A DNA stretch of 52,166 nucleotides from Bowmanella yangjiangensis (GTDB taxonomy: Bacteria > Pseudomonadota > Gammaproteobacteria > Enterobacterales > Alteromonadaceae), in assembly GCF_017255015.1 (NCBI RefSeq), contig NZ_JAFKCS010000025.1, forward strand, positions 1 through 52,166, written 5' to 3'. The notes below the pieces were generated by a model. The model did no database searches. It was not told the origin of the DNA and saw nothing but the letters and a program-made list of their open reading frames with translations. This document shows positions 44,536 through 52,166 of this stretch, piece after piece. The position numbers were made by a program, and so were the translations under genes. Position 1 is the first letter of the stretch. Every line of letters begins with the position of its first letter.

Positions 44536-45423
44536 TTAGTGTGATGATAGTTCAAGTTGCACTTCCCGGTGACGAGGAAGCCGCGAGATTTGCCAGTTAG
44601 CCACGGCCCAGTTTAGCAAGCTGTCCACTTGATCAAAATCGGCCAGCAACTCCTTGCCAAAACCCAAAATAGCCAGAGCTTGACGAATATTATCTAAAGC
44701 TTGCCTGCCTTGCAGAGCCGGCGCGTGATTCTGTTTGCTGAGTTTAAAACCAGGTTTGCTGACCGCCAGGGGTAAATGCAACCAACTCGGCGCTAATGCG
44801 CCAAGTGCGTGATACAGAGCAATCTGTAATACTGTCGCTTCCAGCAAGTCAGCCCCTCGTACCACCTCAGTGATGCCTTGCTCAATATCATCGGCTACCA
44901 CCGCCAGTTGGTAGGCATATAATCCATCTTTGCGGCGAATCACAAAGTCTTCTTCGGCTAACTCGGGTCCAACCTCAATGTTACCCAGATGCCTATCGGT
45001 AAATCCATGCACAGGTTTTTGATTTAAGAAACGAATGGCTGCAGGTCCGCTTTTTTCACGGGGACCTGCACAGCGAATATGCCCCCCGGCCGCTTTTATC
45101 TGTGCCCGGGTGCACTGACAAGAATAACTTTGCCCGGCATCCGCCAGCCTTGCCAATATGGCCTCATATCGCGCTGATTGCTGACTCTGATAGAGCACCT
45201 GTCCATCCCATGTCAATCCATGCTCCTGCAACTGCTGTAGGATAAGTGCTGAAGCGCCCACAAGCTCTCTGGGCGGATCAATATCTTCAATACGCACCAG
45301 CCACTTGCCATTTTGACTACGTGCCTGCAAAAAACTACCAAGCGCAGCAACTAACGAGCCTAGATGTAATGGGCCGGAAGGAGATGGCGCGAAACGCCCG
45401 ATGTAAAGAGAGGATTCAGACAT
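44536..45423 (-). CDS. gluQ: Glutamyl-Q tRNA(Asp) synthetase
   Basis: A truncated glutamyl-tRNA synthetase lacking the anticodon-binding domain, which attaches glutamate to the queuosine base of tRNA(Asp). The 295-residue length fits. The HIGH motif is in PSPSGPLHLGSL (about 14-25), cysteines in SCQCTR and HIRCAGP could bind zinc, and the KMSKS-like motif is KLSKQ. It lies between dksA and pcnB as in E. coli. Confidence 0.95.
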   Translation of the reverse strand: MSESSLYIGRFAPSPSGPLHLGSLVAALGSFLQARSQNGKWLVRIEDIDPPRELVGASALILQQLQEHGLTWDGQVLYQSQQSARYEAILARLADAGQSYSCQCTRAQIKAAGGHIRCAGPREKSGPAAIRFLNQKPVHGFTDRHLGNIEVGPELAEEDFVIRRKDGLYAYQLAVVADDIEQGITEVVRGADLLEATVLQIALYHALGALAPSWLHLPLAVSKPGFKLSKQNHAPALQGRQALDNIRQALAILGFGKELLADFDQVDSLLNWAVANWQISRLPRHREVQLELSSH

Positions 45424-45533
45424 GGGGACAATAATAACAGCAGGGAAGCTGCGATTTTTAACCTCGACAGAATCTCAGCCCGACCTGAGCCGGGCATCAT
45501 CTGGAAGTGGCATCATTCACTTCTGACGACAGT

Positions 45534-45552
45534 TGAAAAAGGGCTTAGCCCT
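45534..45552 (-). terminator. Short terminator overlapping the dksA stop
   Basis: On the minus strand the stem AGGGC/GCCCT with loop TAA (the dksA stop codon, 45545-45547) is followed by TTTTTC. The stem is only five base pairs, so read-through into gluQ is likely. Confidence 0.5.
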
Positions 45553-45994
45553 GCATCTGCTTTTCTTTGATCTCTGCCATGGTTTTGCAGTCGATACACA
45601 AATCTGCGGTAGGACGAGCTTCTAATCGGCGCACGCCAATTTCGATACCGCAAGCATCGCAAAAACCGAAATCGTCTTCTTCAATACGCTTGAGTGTTTT
45701 CTCAATCTTCTTGATTAGCTTACGTTCACGATCTCTGGTACGCAATTCCAGGCTGAATTCTTCTTCCTGGGCCGCACGATCAACTGGATCAGGGAAGTTT
45801 GCCGCTTCGTCCTGCATATGGTGCACGGTACGATCCACTTCCTCGCGCAACTGATCACGCCACGCCTTCAAAATCGCGCGAAAATGCTCCAGTTGCCCCT
45901 CATTCATATACTCTTCGCCGTCTTTCTCCTGATAAGGAGTTAAACCGGCCAGAGCCAATAATCCGAGTGACTTATGTGAATTTTCTGTTGGCAT
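45545..45994 (-). CDS. dksA: RNA polymerase-binding transcription factor DksA
   Basis: DksA inserts its coiled coil into the RNA polymerase secondary channel and, with ppGpp, represses rRNA promoters and activates amino-acid operons. The 149-residue product has the coiled coil (about 35-110) with the tip acids in FPDPVDRA and the C-terminal four-cysteine zinc finger (CDAC and CIDC). It is followed by gluQ, the E. coli order. The rRNA-type promoter at the left edge of the window is a likely target class. Confidence 0.98.
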   Translation of the reverse strand: MPTENSHKSLGLLALAGLTPYQEKDGEEYMNEGQLEHFRAILKAWRDQLREEVDRTVHHMQDEAANFPDPVDRAAQEEEFSLELRTRDRERKLIKKIEKTLKRIEEDDFGFCDACGIEIGVRRLEARPTADLCIDCKTMAEIKEKQMQG

Positions 45995-46138
45995 CAGCCA
46001 AGTCTCCTAAACAGCTTTCCGAGCTAAAGCAAGCGGCTATCTATAGCAGAAAGCCCTTTGCCAGGCAATTTTTATCATGACAGGCTCATCAAGTGCTGCA
46101 CTGTCCAAAATCAGAAGCCTTATATGGTCTTTAGCGGG

Positions 46139-46185
46139 TAAAAATCAACCCTCAATTTCAATTAACAAATTCGAGGGGTTGATTT
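46139..46185 (-). terminator. Terminator of sfsA
   Basis: On the minus strand AAATCAACCCCTC (46185-46173) pairs with GAGGGTTGATTT (46153-46142), with a loop of about 19 bases, and is followed by a T-run. The sfsA stop codon lies in the loop. Confidence 0.5.
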
Positions 46186-46874
46186 AATAGGACTTTTTCA
46201 GCATTAAAACAACAATCATAAGCGATGATTTCCACCCCTGACGCCTGTGCCTTAGCGAGGGTCTGAGCGTATTGCGGGTCAATATGGCTTGCCACTTTAA
46301 CAGACTGGATACCACTATGCTGCACACAAAAAAACAGTACAGCCCGCGCGCCCTGCTCTACCATATAAGCCAACTCGGCCAAATGGCGCTGGCCGCGCTG
46401 GGTCACCGCATCAGGAAAATAGCCTTGTCCATCCTCCAGCAAAGTGACGGACTTAACCTCCACATAGCAGTCAGCCTTATCAGATGCTCTGAGCAATAAG
46501 TCAATACGGCTGTTTTCCTGGCCGTATTTCACTTCCCGGGTAACTTGCTGGTAGCCGCTTAGCTCTGCAACCTTGCTCGCTCGCACGGCTTCTTCCACGA
46601 TGCGATTAGCATTTAGCGTATTAATACCAATCCAGTGCTGCTGATGAGTTTGTGCCAATTGCCAGCTATAAGCGAGTTTGCGCTTTGGGTCAGAATGATA
46701 GGACAACCACACCACAAACCCTGGCTCAGCGCAGCCGGTCATGGCGCCGGTATTGGCACAATGGGCAGTCACGACATCACCGTTATCAAGCTGCACATCA
46801 GCCAAAAAACGTTTGTATCTTTTCAGCAATACACCGCGAATTAAAGGAGGATTAAAGAGCATGGCTTGAGACAC
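46158..46874 (-). CDS. sfsA: SfsA family DNA-binding/nuclease-like protein
   Basis: A 238-residue member of the SfsA family (sugar fermentation stimulation protein A in E. coli), thought to be DNA-binding with a nuclease-like fold. Family segments are FLADVQLDNGDVVTAHCANTG near the start, ENSRIDLLL, and CYVEVKSVTL, which fits a PD-(D/E)xK core. It lies upstream of dksA as in E. coli. Biological role is not settled. Confidence 0.93.
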   Translation of the reverse strand: MSQAMLFNPPLIRGVLLKRYKRFLADVQLDNGDVVTAHCANTGAMTGCAEPGFVVWLSYHSDPKRKLAYSWQLAQTHQQHWIGINTLNANRIVEEAVRASKVAELSGYQQVTREVKYGQENSRIDLLLRASDKADCYVEVKSVTLLEDGQGYFPDAVTQRGQRHLAELAYMVEQGARAVLFFCVQHSGIQSVKVASHIDPQYAQTLAKAQASGVEIIAYDCCFNAEKVLLNQPLEFVN

Positions 46875-46952
46875 ACACCTTAGCTGGTAAAATGACAGGA
46901 CTTAACTGCCTGGGCAAACAAGCCGCTCAGGATAGCATAACAGGAGTATTTC

Positions 46953-48239
46953 ATGTCCAGCTTGCAAGTCCGCCTTAGTTCATCAGCCCCAGACAGCCTA
47001 TGGGGAAGCAAAGCGCCAGTATCGTTCGACAAACAAACCGCCACCATTCACCTTTCAGGTGCGGATAAAGATCAAACCCGTAGCATTCGCAAAGCTGCCC
47101 GCGTATTGGATGGTATGGGAATAGAGCAAGTGCAGCTCGCTGGCACATGGAGCCTGGATCAGCAATGGGCTTTTGCAGGCAGCTTCACAACGGCCAAGAA
47201 ACAAAACCATATCCAGTGGGCAGAAGATGCCAACCAGGACAAACTGGCCAAGATGTACCAGGCATTGCTATTTACCCGTAACCTGGTCAACCGCACCCCT
47301 GAAGATATCTATCCTCAGAGCCTGGCCAGCGAAGTGGTTAACTGGCTGTCCGAGCTGGCCCCAGGCCATATCTCAGCAAAAACACTGGTTGGCGAAGAGC
47401 TTAAAGAAGCTGGATGGACCGGCATATACAATGTAGGTCGTGGTAGCGAGCGCCCACCTGTACTGCTTGAGCTTGACTACAATCCCAGTGGTCAGGCTGA
47501 CGAGCCGGTGGCAGCGGCCCTGGTTGGCAAAGGTATTACTTTTGACAGCGGTGGTTACAGCATTAAAGCCAGCGAAGGTATGTTGACCATGAAATGCGAC
47601 ATGGGTGGTGCAGCAACCGTCAGTGGCGGGCTGGGTTTGGCGATATTACAAGGCCTGAACAAACGCGTAAAACTCTTCTTGTGCTGTGCCGAGAACCTGA
47701 TCAGCGGTCATGCCTACAAATTGGGCGACATTCTGACCTATAAAAACGGTCTGACAGTGGAAATCGTTAACACCGATGCCGAAGGACGTTTAGTACTGGC
47801 CGATGGTCTGCTGGCCGCAGGTGAGACAGGTGCGCCCCTGACAATCAACGCTGCCACCCTGACCGGTGCTGCAGTGATGGCGCTAGGCGGTGAATACCAT
47901 GCATTGTTCGGCTTGGATAAAGACACGCAAGTACGGATGCAGCAATTTGCCGAACAGGAAATGGAACCCGTATGGCCGTTGCCATTGGACATCTGGCATC
48001 AGGAAATGTGTCCATCTCCTTATGCGGATACGGCCAACAGCCGTCCCATGAAAGGTGGTGGTGCCGGCGGCGCCTCTAATGCTGCGGGTTTCTTGTCTCG
48101 CTTTGTTGCCAACAGCGGTAAAGGTTGGGTACATATGGACCTGGCCGGTGCCTTCAATAATACCGCCACTTCGACTATGCCAGCGGGTGCAACAGGCATG
48201 GGAATTAGAACTATTGCCCGTGCACTACTTGATGCGTAA
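46953..48239 (+). CDS. pepB: Peptidase B (M17 leucyl aminopeptidase family)
   Basis: A cytosolic aminopeptidase with two metal ions, cleaving N-terminal residues including acidic ones in E. coli. At 428 residues it has the short PepB-type N-domain (residues 1-160, starting LQVRLSSSAPDSLWG) and the M17 catalytic domain: KGITFDSGGYSIK (metal and catalytic lysine), KCDMGGAA, and NTDAEGRLVLAD with its metal and bicarbonate residues. AGGAG lies seven bases before the ATG. It is divergent from sfsA and followed by a strong terminator. Confidence 0.96.
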   Translation: MSSLQVRLSSSAPDSLWGSKAPVSFDKQTATIHLSGADKDQTRSIRKAARVLDGMGIEQVQLAGTWSLDQQWAFAGSFTTAKKQNHIQWAEDANQDKLAKMYQALLFTRNLVNRTPEDIYPQSLASEVVNWLSELAPGHISAKTLVGEELKEAGWTGIYNVGRGSERPPVLLELDYNPSGQADEPVAAALVGKGITFDSGGYSIKASEGMLTMKCDMGGAATVSGGLGLAILQGLNKRVKLFLCCAENLISGHAYKLGDILTYKNGLTVEIVNTDAEGRLVLADGLLAAGETGAPLTINAATLTGAAVMALGGEYHALFGLDKDTQVRMQQFAEQEMEPVWPLPLDIWHQEMCPSPYADTANSRPMKGGGAGGASNAAGFLSRFVANSGKGWVHMDLAGAFNNTATSTMPAGATGMGIRTIARALLDA

Positions 48240-48245
48240 AAAATA

Positions 48246-48276
48246 ATAAAAAAGGGAAGCTTAGCTTCCCTTTTTT
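48246..48276. terminator. Bidirectional terminator
   Basis: A stem of about 13 pairs (AAAAAAGGGAAGC with its complement, loop TTA, 48248-48276) separates pepB from the convergent small helix-turn-helix gene. Confidence 0.92.
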
Positions 48277-48458
48277 CAGATACCGCCTAAGCGCTCTGCT
48301 AATTCTTTGTATCTGCGTACATCATCACTGTCAAACAAAGGGTTACCTGCAGCATCTTTGTCTTTTGCCACCAACAAACTCTCGCGCTCTAAACGCTCAA
48401 CCCGGATTTCCTGTACGCCCAGATAATCTGCCACTTCAGACACTGACATCAAACTCAT
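48276..48458 (-). CDS. Small MerR-like helix-turn-helix protein
   Basis: A 60-residue protein with an N-terminal helix-turn-helix of the MerR/excisionase type (SVSEVADYLGVQEIRVERLE, residues 5-24) and a short wing with GNPLFDSDDVRRYKE, as in winged DNA-binding domains that read one major groove. The GGGA eight bases before the ATG supports translation. There is no second domain and no mobile-element gene nearby, so it is probably a chromosomal regulator rather than an excisionase. Target unknown. Confidence 0.8.
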   Translation of the reverse strand: MSLMSVSEVADYLGVQEIRVERLERESLLVAKDKDAAGNPLFDSDDVRRYKELAERLGGI

Positions 48459-48660
48459 TTTTCACATCCCCGTTACTGGTATAGGTGTTTTTCATACAGA
48501 CCTGTTACCACTAGCCTCCCCCGAACAAACACAGTCTAGTATGTCGTCAGTACCACTTGGCTGCCACATGATGGTCTTTTCAATTAACTTACTGAAAATC
48601 TGCCTATTTTGACAGATAATACGCAGACACAAAGAATGTCACTCAACTCCTGGGAAATCA

Positions 48661-49254
48661 ATGGATACCTGGTCTGCTGCTATCATGTTGTTTTTCATCA
48701 TGGATCCTCTGGGCAATCTGCCCATCTTTATGTCTGTACTGAAAGGGATACCCTCCAGACGCCGACGTATAATTGTAGCCAGAGAGTTACTTTTTTCCCT
48801 GGCTATCATGCTGTTGTTCTTATTCAGCGGTCAGGCCGTATTGGATTTTCTCAACGTCAGGCAAGAAACCGTCAGTGTCGCGGGGGGGATTGTGTTATTC
48901 CTGATCGCCATCCGCATGATCTTTCCCCAGCCAGGCGGCCCAACAGGTCACAGCTCAGATTCGGAACCCTTTTTGGTACCTTTGGCTATCCCATTGGTTG
49001 CCGGCCCGTCCTTGTTAGCCGCGCTGATTCTGATTGCCAATCAGGATCCTACCCGCATGACTGACTGGACTATCGCCGCCGTGTCAGCCTGGTTTGTGTC
49101 ATCAGTGATTCTTATGTTTTCTGGATTGTTCCATCGCATCCTGGGCGAGCGAGGCTTAACCGCTGTGGAGCGTCTGATGGGTATGATTCTGGCCATGATC
49201 TCTATTCAGATGTTCCTGGACGGTATCGCCAAATACTTGGAGCATAGCGCATGA
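48661..49254 (+). CDS. yhgN: MarC/YhgN-family membrane protein
   Basis: A 197-residue inner-membrane protein with six hydrophobic segments, closely like E. coli YhgN: FFIMDPLGNLPIFMSVLKG near the start, GGIVLFLIAIRMIFP, and EPFLVPLAIPLVAGPSLLA. The MarC family was once linked to multidrug resistance, but its transport substrate is unknown. Its stop overlaps the yjaG start by four bases (ATGA). Confidence 0.93.
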   Translation: MDTWSAAIMLFFIMDPLGNLPIFMSVLKGIPSRRRRIIVARELLFSLAIMLLFLFSGQAVLDFLNVRQETVSVAGGIVLFLIAIRMIFPQPGGPTGHSSDSEPFLVPLAIPLVAGPSLLAALILIANQDPTRMTDWTIAAVSAWFVSSVILMFSGLFHRILGERGLTAVERLMGMILAMISIQMFLDGIAKYLEHSA

Positions 49255-49832
49255 AGTTAAACACTTTTCAACGGGTAAGAACCCTACAGGACTGGCAAGC
49301 CGTGGCCTTCGGCGCCACTTTGGTGGAACGCAGCCTGCCTAACTATCAGTTATTTTGTGAAGTCAGCGACTTTGGTGATGCAGAACAATACCGCAATAGT
49401 CTGAATGCCGTGTGGGATTGGTTGGCCAATCCTAAAGCCAAACTAAACCTGGGCGTGCACCTTGAGCGTATTGAAGAAGCCACGCCGGATGCAGATGCAT
49501 TCGACTCCTATGGCGTGTACCCCGCCATCGACCTCTGCATGTCATTTGCAGCACTGTTGCAGCTGATGATGGGAGAAGATTTGCAAGGCGCGGTGGTCAT
49601 TAGCAAGCTGTCGCAAGGCTCGGTTGAAGCTTTTATTGAAGCTACCAGTGAAGAAGAACTGGACGCCAAACAAATTAAAGCCCACCCACTGATGGAATGG
49701 GAAGTGGCCTTTCAAAATGAGCTGCTGGACCGTCTCGAGTCGCTGAAAAGGGACAAAGAAAGTATGTCGCAATTGCGCACTATGGCCACAGAAGAAGGTA
49801 TCAGTAATATCGGCCTGGAAATAAGCGAATAA
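49251..49832 (+). CDS. yjaG: YjaG family protein (DUF416)
   Basis: A 193-residue cytoplasmic helical protein resembling E. coli YjaG: ERSLPNYQLFCEVSDFGD, then a central SYGVYPAIDLCMSF (about 84-97) and a C-terminal EEGISNIGLEIS. Function of the family is unknown. It is translationally coupled to yhgN, which suggests a shared role (inferred). Confidence 0.92.
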   Translation: MKLNTFQRVRTLQDWQAVAFGATLVERSLPNYQLFCEVSDFGDAEQYRNSLNAVWDWLANPKAKLNLGVHLERIEEATPDADAFDSYGVYPAIDLCMSFAALLQLMMGEDLQGAVVISKLSQGSVEAFIEATSEEELDAKQIKAHPLMEWEVAFQNELLDRLESLKRDKESMSQLRTMATEEGISNIGLEISE

Positions 49833-49916
49833 CACCAGGTCTGCGGAGCGAGGTTGTAACCAGCTGGGGGCTGAATATAAACAAATTCATGCTCAAAAGA
49901 TAAGCAGCCCTGTTCC

Positions 49917-50684
49917 TTAATGCATTGCTAACTGCTGCACCTGAAACGCCTGCCAGGCTGACGACGCTAACGTTCGAACTTCAAGCAAGCGCAACCTGAC
50001 CGACTCATAGCCAGGCTCATCCCCAACAGGGATGGCATAACCTACAAGGCCTTTGCTTTGTTTATCAAACCAAATATCGCCCTGCTTGCCAGATAACCCC
50101 GTACCGCCAATAAAATAATGCAGGCTGGTCCTTCCATCCACTTGTTGTTCATCAACAAACTGCAACTGCACTTCACCAAATGATTTAAATTGCACCGGTT
50201 TTTGTTGCAAATCGAAGTCTAACCGCTCAAATGCCAGTGTCGTATGCTCATCAGCCCTACCGGCGAAAAACCCGCTGAGACTGGCGAAGTCAAAATCATA
50301 GCTGTGCCAATACTGCCCATTTAACGCAAACTGTATTTGCTGTCCACCCAGCGCTATTTGCAAAGCGCCATCTTGTTCCAACAAACTGGCCATTTGTTGT
50401 TGCTCACCTTGCGCATTCAATCTGGCCACGGCAAAGCTTGAAACGTTTTTAGTCAGTGGATGAGTAACCGCCCGGACAAGGGTTGCGCGAGCTGCACCAG
50501 GATGCCATTTAAACGATTCAATGTGATTTTCAGCGGGAAAGTAAACGGCAATATAGGCGGCGTTAGTGCCGTCCAGATTAGACTTTTCGTACCACCACAT
50601 CTGTCCGGTTTGGTCAGCATAAGCCTGCACAGTAAAAAGCGCCCCACTTAGCACGAACCCGATCATGTTCAATAATATACGCAC
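49917..50684 (-). CDS. Periplasmic protein of unknown function
   Basis: A 255-residue protein with a signal peptide (cut near AYA/DQ, residue 23), starting at a GTG with an excellent GGAGGAG sequence five bases upstream. The rest is beta-rich with many Gln residues and motifs such as WHPGAARATLVRAV and LHYFIGGTGLSGKQGDIW. I do not recognise a family. Two reasons to think it real are the ribosome-binding site and the signal peptide. It stands alone, facing yjaG. Confidence 0.75.
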   Translation of the reverse strand: MRILLNMIGFVLSGALFTVQAYADQTGQMWWYEKSNLDGTNAAYIAVYFPAENHIESFKWHPGAARATLVRAVTHPLTKNVSSFAVARLNAQGEQQQMASLLEQDGALQIALGGQQIQFALNGQYWHSYDFDFASLSGFFAGRADEHTTLAFERLDFDLQQKPVQFKSFGEVQLQFVDEQQVDGRTSLHYFIGGTGLSGKQGDIWFDKQSKGLVGYAIPVGDEPGYESVRLRLLEVRTLASSAWQAFQVQQLAMH

Positions 50685-50828
50685 AACGGCTCCTCCATGT
50701 TGGCTAAATCAGCATAGTGACTAACCAGACATCAGGCTGTTGCAAAGTGTAAGGATTTATATAACTAGCGTGAGGTGCTATTTGGGCTAAAGATTTTGTC
50801 CAATCGGGTCTCCACTGCTCACAGCTCA

Positions 50829-51200
50829 CTAAAGCAACTTGGGCAGCAGGATAGCGAGCCAGCTCACAACTATGATTAACATGGTAAAAAACACAGCGGC
50901 CGAGCCTAAGTCTTTCGCTTGTTTAGATAGCGGATGGCGCTCGGTGCTTATCCGGTCTATGGTCGCTTCTACAGCACTATTCAAGCACTCAACCACCAGC
51001 AACAACAGCAGTGGAGCAATAAGCAGAATTAACTCCACAGGGGAGTCTGCCAGCCACAGCGCAGCAGGTATCAACACCAGACACAGCAGAATCTCCTGGC
51101 GAAATGCAGATTCATAGCGAAACGCATAGCCAATCCCATCCATGGAACAACGGGTGGCGCGCCAAATCCTGGTTACCCCTGTTCCGTTGGGCTTTTGCAT
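50829..51200 (-). CDS. dgkA: Diacylglycerol kinase
   Basis: A small trimeric inner-membrane kinase that phosphorylates diacylglycerol to phosphatidate, recycling lipid from osmolyte and lipid A modification. The 123-residue product has an amphipathic N-terminal helix, three membrane helices and the catalytic signature VECLNSAVEATIDR (about 69-82). AGGAG lies five bases before the ATG. Its start overlaps the end of rsmD by 28 bases. Confidence 0.96.
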   Translation of the reverse strand: MQKPNGTGVTRIWRATRCSMDGIGYAFRYESAFRQEILLCLVLIPAALWLADSPVELILLIAPLLLLLVVECLNSAVEATIDRISTERHPLSKQAKDLGSAAVFFTMLIIVVSWLAILLPKLL

Positions 51201-51787
51201 GTTATCTCCTGGTACTGGTAGAGTTGATAACTGACTTGCTTAGTCTGCTTTTGTTTTAGCAATTGCCATTCACAAGGTATGGGCAATAACGCACCAACCT
51301 CAGCTTCCACATATATCAGAGCACCATGATTGAGCAACTTGTTGGCACTCAGTAAAGGGATAACCTCGCCTAATAAAGACTGGTGGAAAGGCGGGTCGAG
51401 AAACACCAAGTCAAAACGCTCAGTACAGCTTGATAAATAGGCTTGCACACCGCCTTTAATCAATTTGGCCTGTTGGTGAGCGCCCAGCGTTTGAATGTTT
51501 TTTTCCAACAACTGCGCGGCCTGGCGATCCTGCTCCACAAAGGTGGCAGAAGCCGCGTGCCGGGATAGCGCCTCAAGGCCCAGCCCACCGGTACCCGCAA
51601 AAGCATCAAGACAATGACTGTCTGCCACATAAGCGGCTAACCAGTTAAACAGCGTTTCTTTGGTGCGGTCTGTGGTTGGCCTTAAGCCATCCAAATCCAT
51701 CACTGGCAGCTTTCTGCCTCGCCATCGCCCACCAATAATACGGATGCTGCCCAGGGCAGCAGCCGGGCTTTTAACAGCTCGCTTCAT
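51173..51787 (-). CDS. rsmD: 16S rRNA (guanine-966-N2)-methyltransferase
   Basis: RsmD methylates G966 of 16S rRNA in assembled small subunits. The 204-residue product has the N-terminal IRIIGGRWRGRKLPV, the SAM site DAFAGTGGLGLEALSR (about 61-76) and the catalytic DPPF motif (about 132-135). It is divergent from ftsY, the usual rsmD/ftsY arrangement. Confidence 0.96.
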   Translation of the reverse strand: MKRAVKSPAAALGSIRIIGGRWRGRKLPVMDLDGLRPTTDRTKETLFNWLAAYVADSHCLDAFAGTGGLGLEALSRHAASATFVEQDRQAAQLLEKNIQTLGAHQQAKLIKGGVQAYLSSCTERFDLVFLDPPFHQSLLGEVIPLLSANKLLNHGALIYVEAEVGALLPIPCEWQLLKQKQTKQVSYQLYQYQEITCKSPTEQG

Positions 51788-51874
51788 TTGTCAATTCAAG
51801 AAATGCTATGATTGCGAACAGTCTAATCGGCTAGAGCCGATAACCCAACGATTTTCAAAGGATCCGCAACGCCC
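51788..51874 (+). promoter_or_regulatory. Probable ftsY promoter region
   Basis: An extended -10 element TGcTATGAT (51804-51812) lies 63 bases before the ftsY ATG. There is no good -35 at 17 bases upstream, which fits an extended -10 promoter. AAAGGA lies about 12 bases before the start codon. Confidence 0.4.

Positions 51875-52166
<292 letters not shown>

Noticed and set aside
48276-48458. Small helix-turn-helix protein as a phage or ICE excisionase
   Set aside because: No integrase, attachment site or other mobile gene is near, and the neighbours are core genes.

Overview
The window reads as chromosomal DNA of a marine-type gammaproteobacterium, most likely Alteromonadales (Alteromonadaceae-like). 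The evidence is the E. coli-like spc and alpha ribosomal operons, a motX gene next to rnr (Na+-driven polar flagellum), PanP in place of PanD, and an E. coli-like sfsA-dksA-gluQ-pcnB-folK-panBC block. The genus is an inference. I see no phage, insertion sequence, integron, CRISPR array or tRNA; almost everything is core or lineage-specific chromosomal content.

Layout. (1) 1-1100: the left edge holds a leftward promoter of rRNA type (the rRNA genes would lie outside the window), then a rightward gene for a secreted protein built of ten 15-residue helical repeats. (2) 1107-9566, all minus strand: rplN-rplX-rplE-rpsN-rpsH-rplF-rplR-rpsE-rpmD-rplO-secY-rpmJ (spc), then rpsM-rpsK-rpsD-rpoA-rplQ (alpha) preceded by a recognisable S4-responsive pseudoknot leader. 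The S10 operon that normally sits upstream of rplN is absent; a DUF4397 lipoprotein gene is there instead. (3) 9933-18777: lipoprotein, an orphan periplasmic binding protein, rlmB-rnr, motX, a MalY/PatB C-S lyase, a CheY-like receiver and two small membrane proteins. (4) 19046-22978: a YggN-family protein, a YeeZ-like NAD(P)-binding protein, an NSS-family Na+ symporter and msrA. (5) 22985-29639: a four-gene operon of two secreted spondin-domain proteins plus an OmpR-type response regulator and its histidine kinase, then a large propeller-sensor diguanylate cyclase. (6) 29781-33870: cnoX, purEK, and nhaA with a long, possibly structured leader. (7) 34367-38323: yadG-yadH ABC exporter with a TrmB-like methyltransferase, an iodotyrosine-deiodinase-like nitroreductase and a degenerate EAL protein. 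(8) 38465-46874: panP, an orphan binding protein, panB-panC, folK, pcnB, gluQ, dksA, sfsA. (9) 46953-52166: pepB, a small helix-turn-helix protein, yhgN-yjaG, an unknown periplasmic protein, rsmD-dgkA and the first 97 codons of ftsY, with a proline-glutamate hexamer repeat.

How it fits together. The leftward rRNA-type promoter and the spc-alpha operon are co-oriented translation loci. dksA (ppGpp co-regulator), gluQ and pcnB form an RNA-metabolism block joined to folate (folK) and pantothenate (panB, panC, panP) synthesis. The least explained pieces are the spondin/two-component operon, the repeat-solenoid protein, the nhaA leader, the IYD-like flavoprotein, and the methyltransferase coupled to the YadGH exporter. 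No undescribed defence or mobile system is evident.
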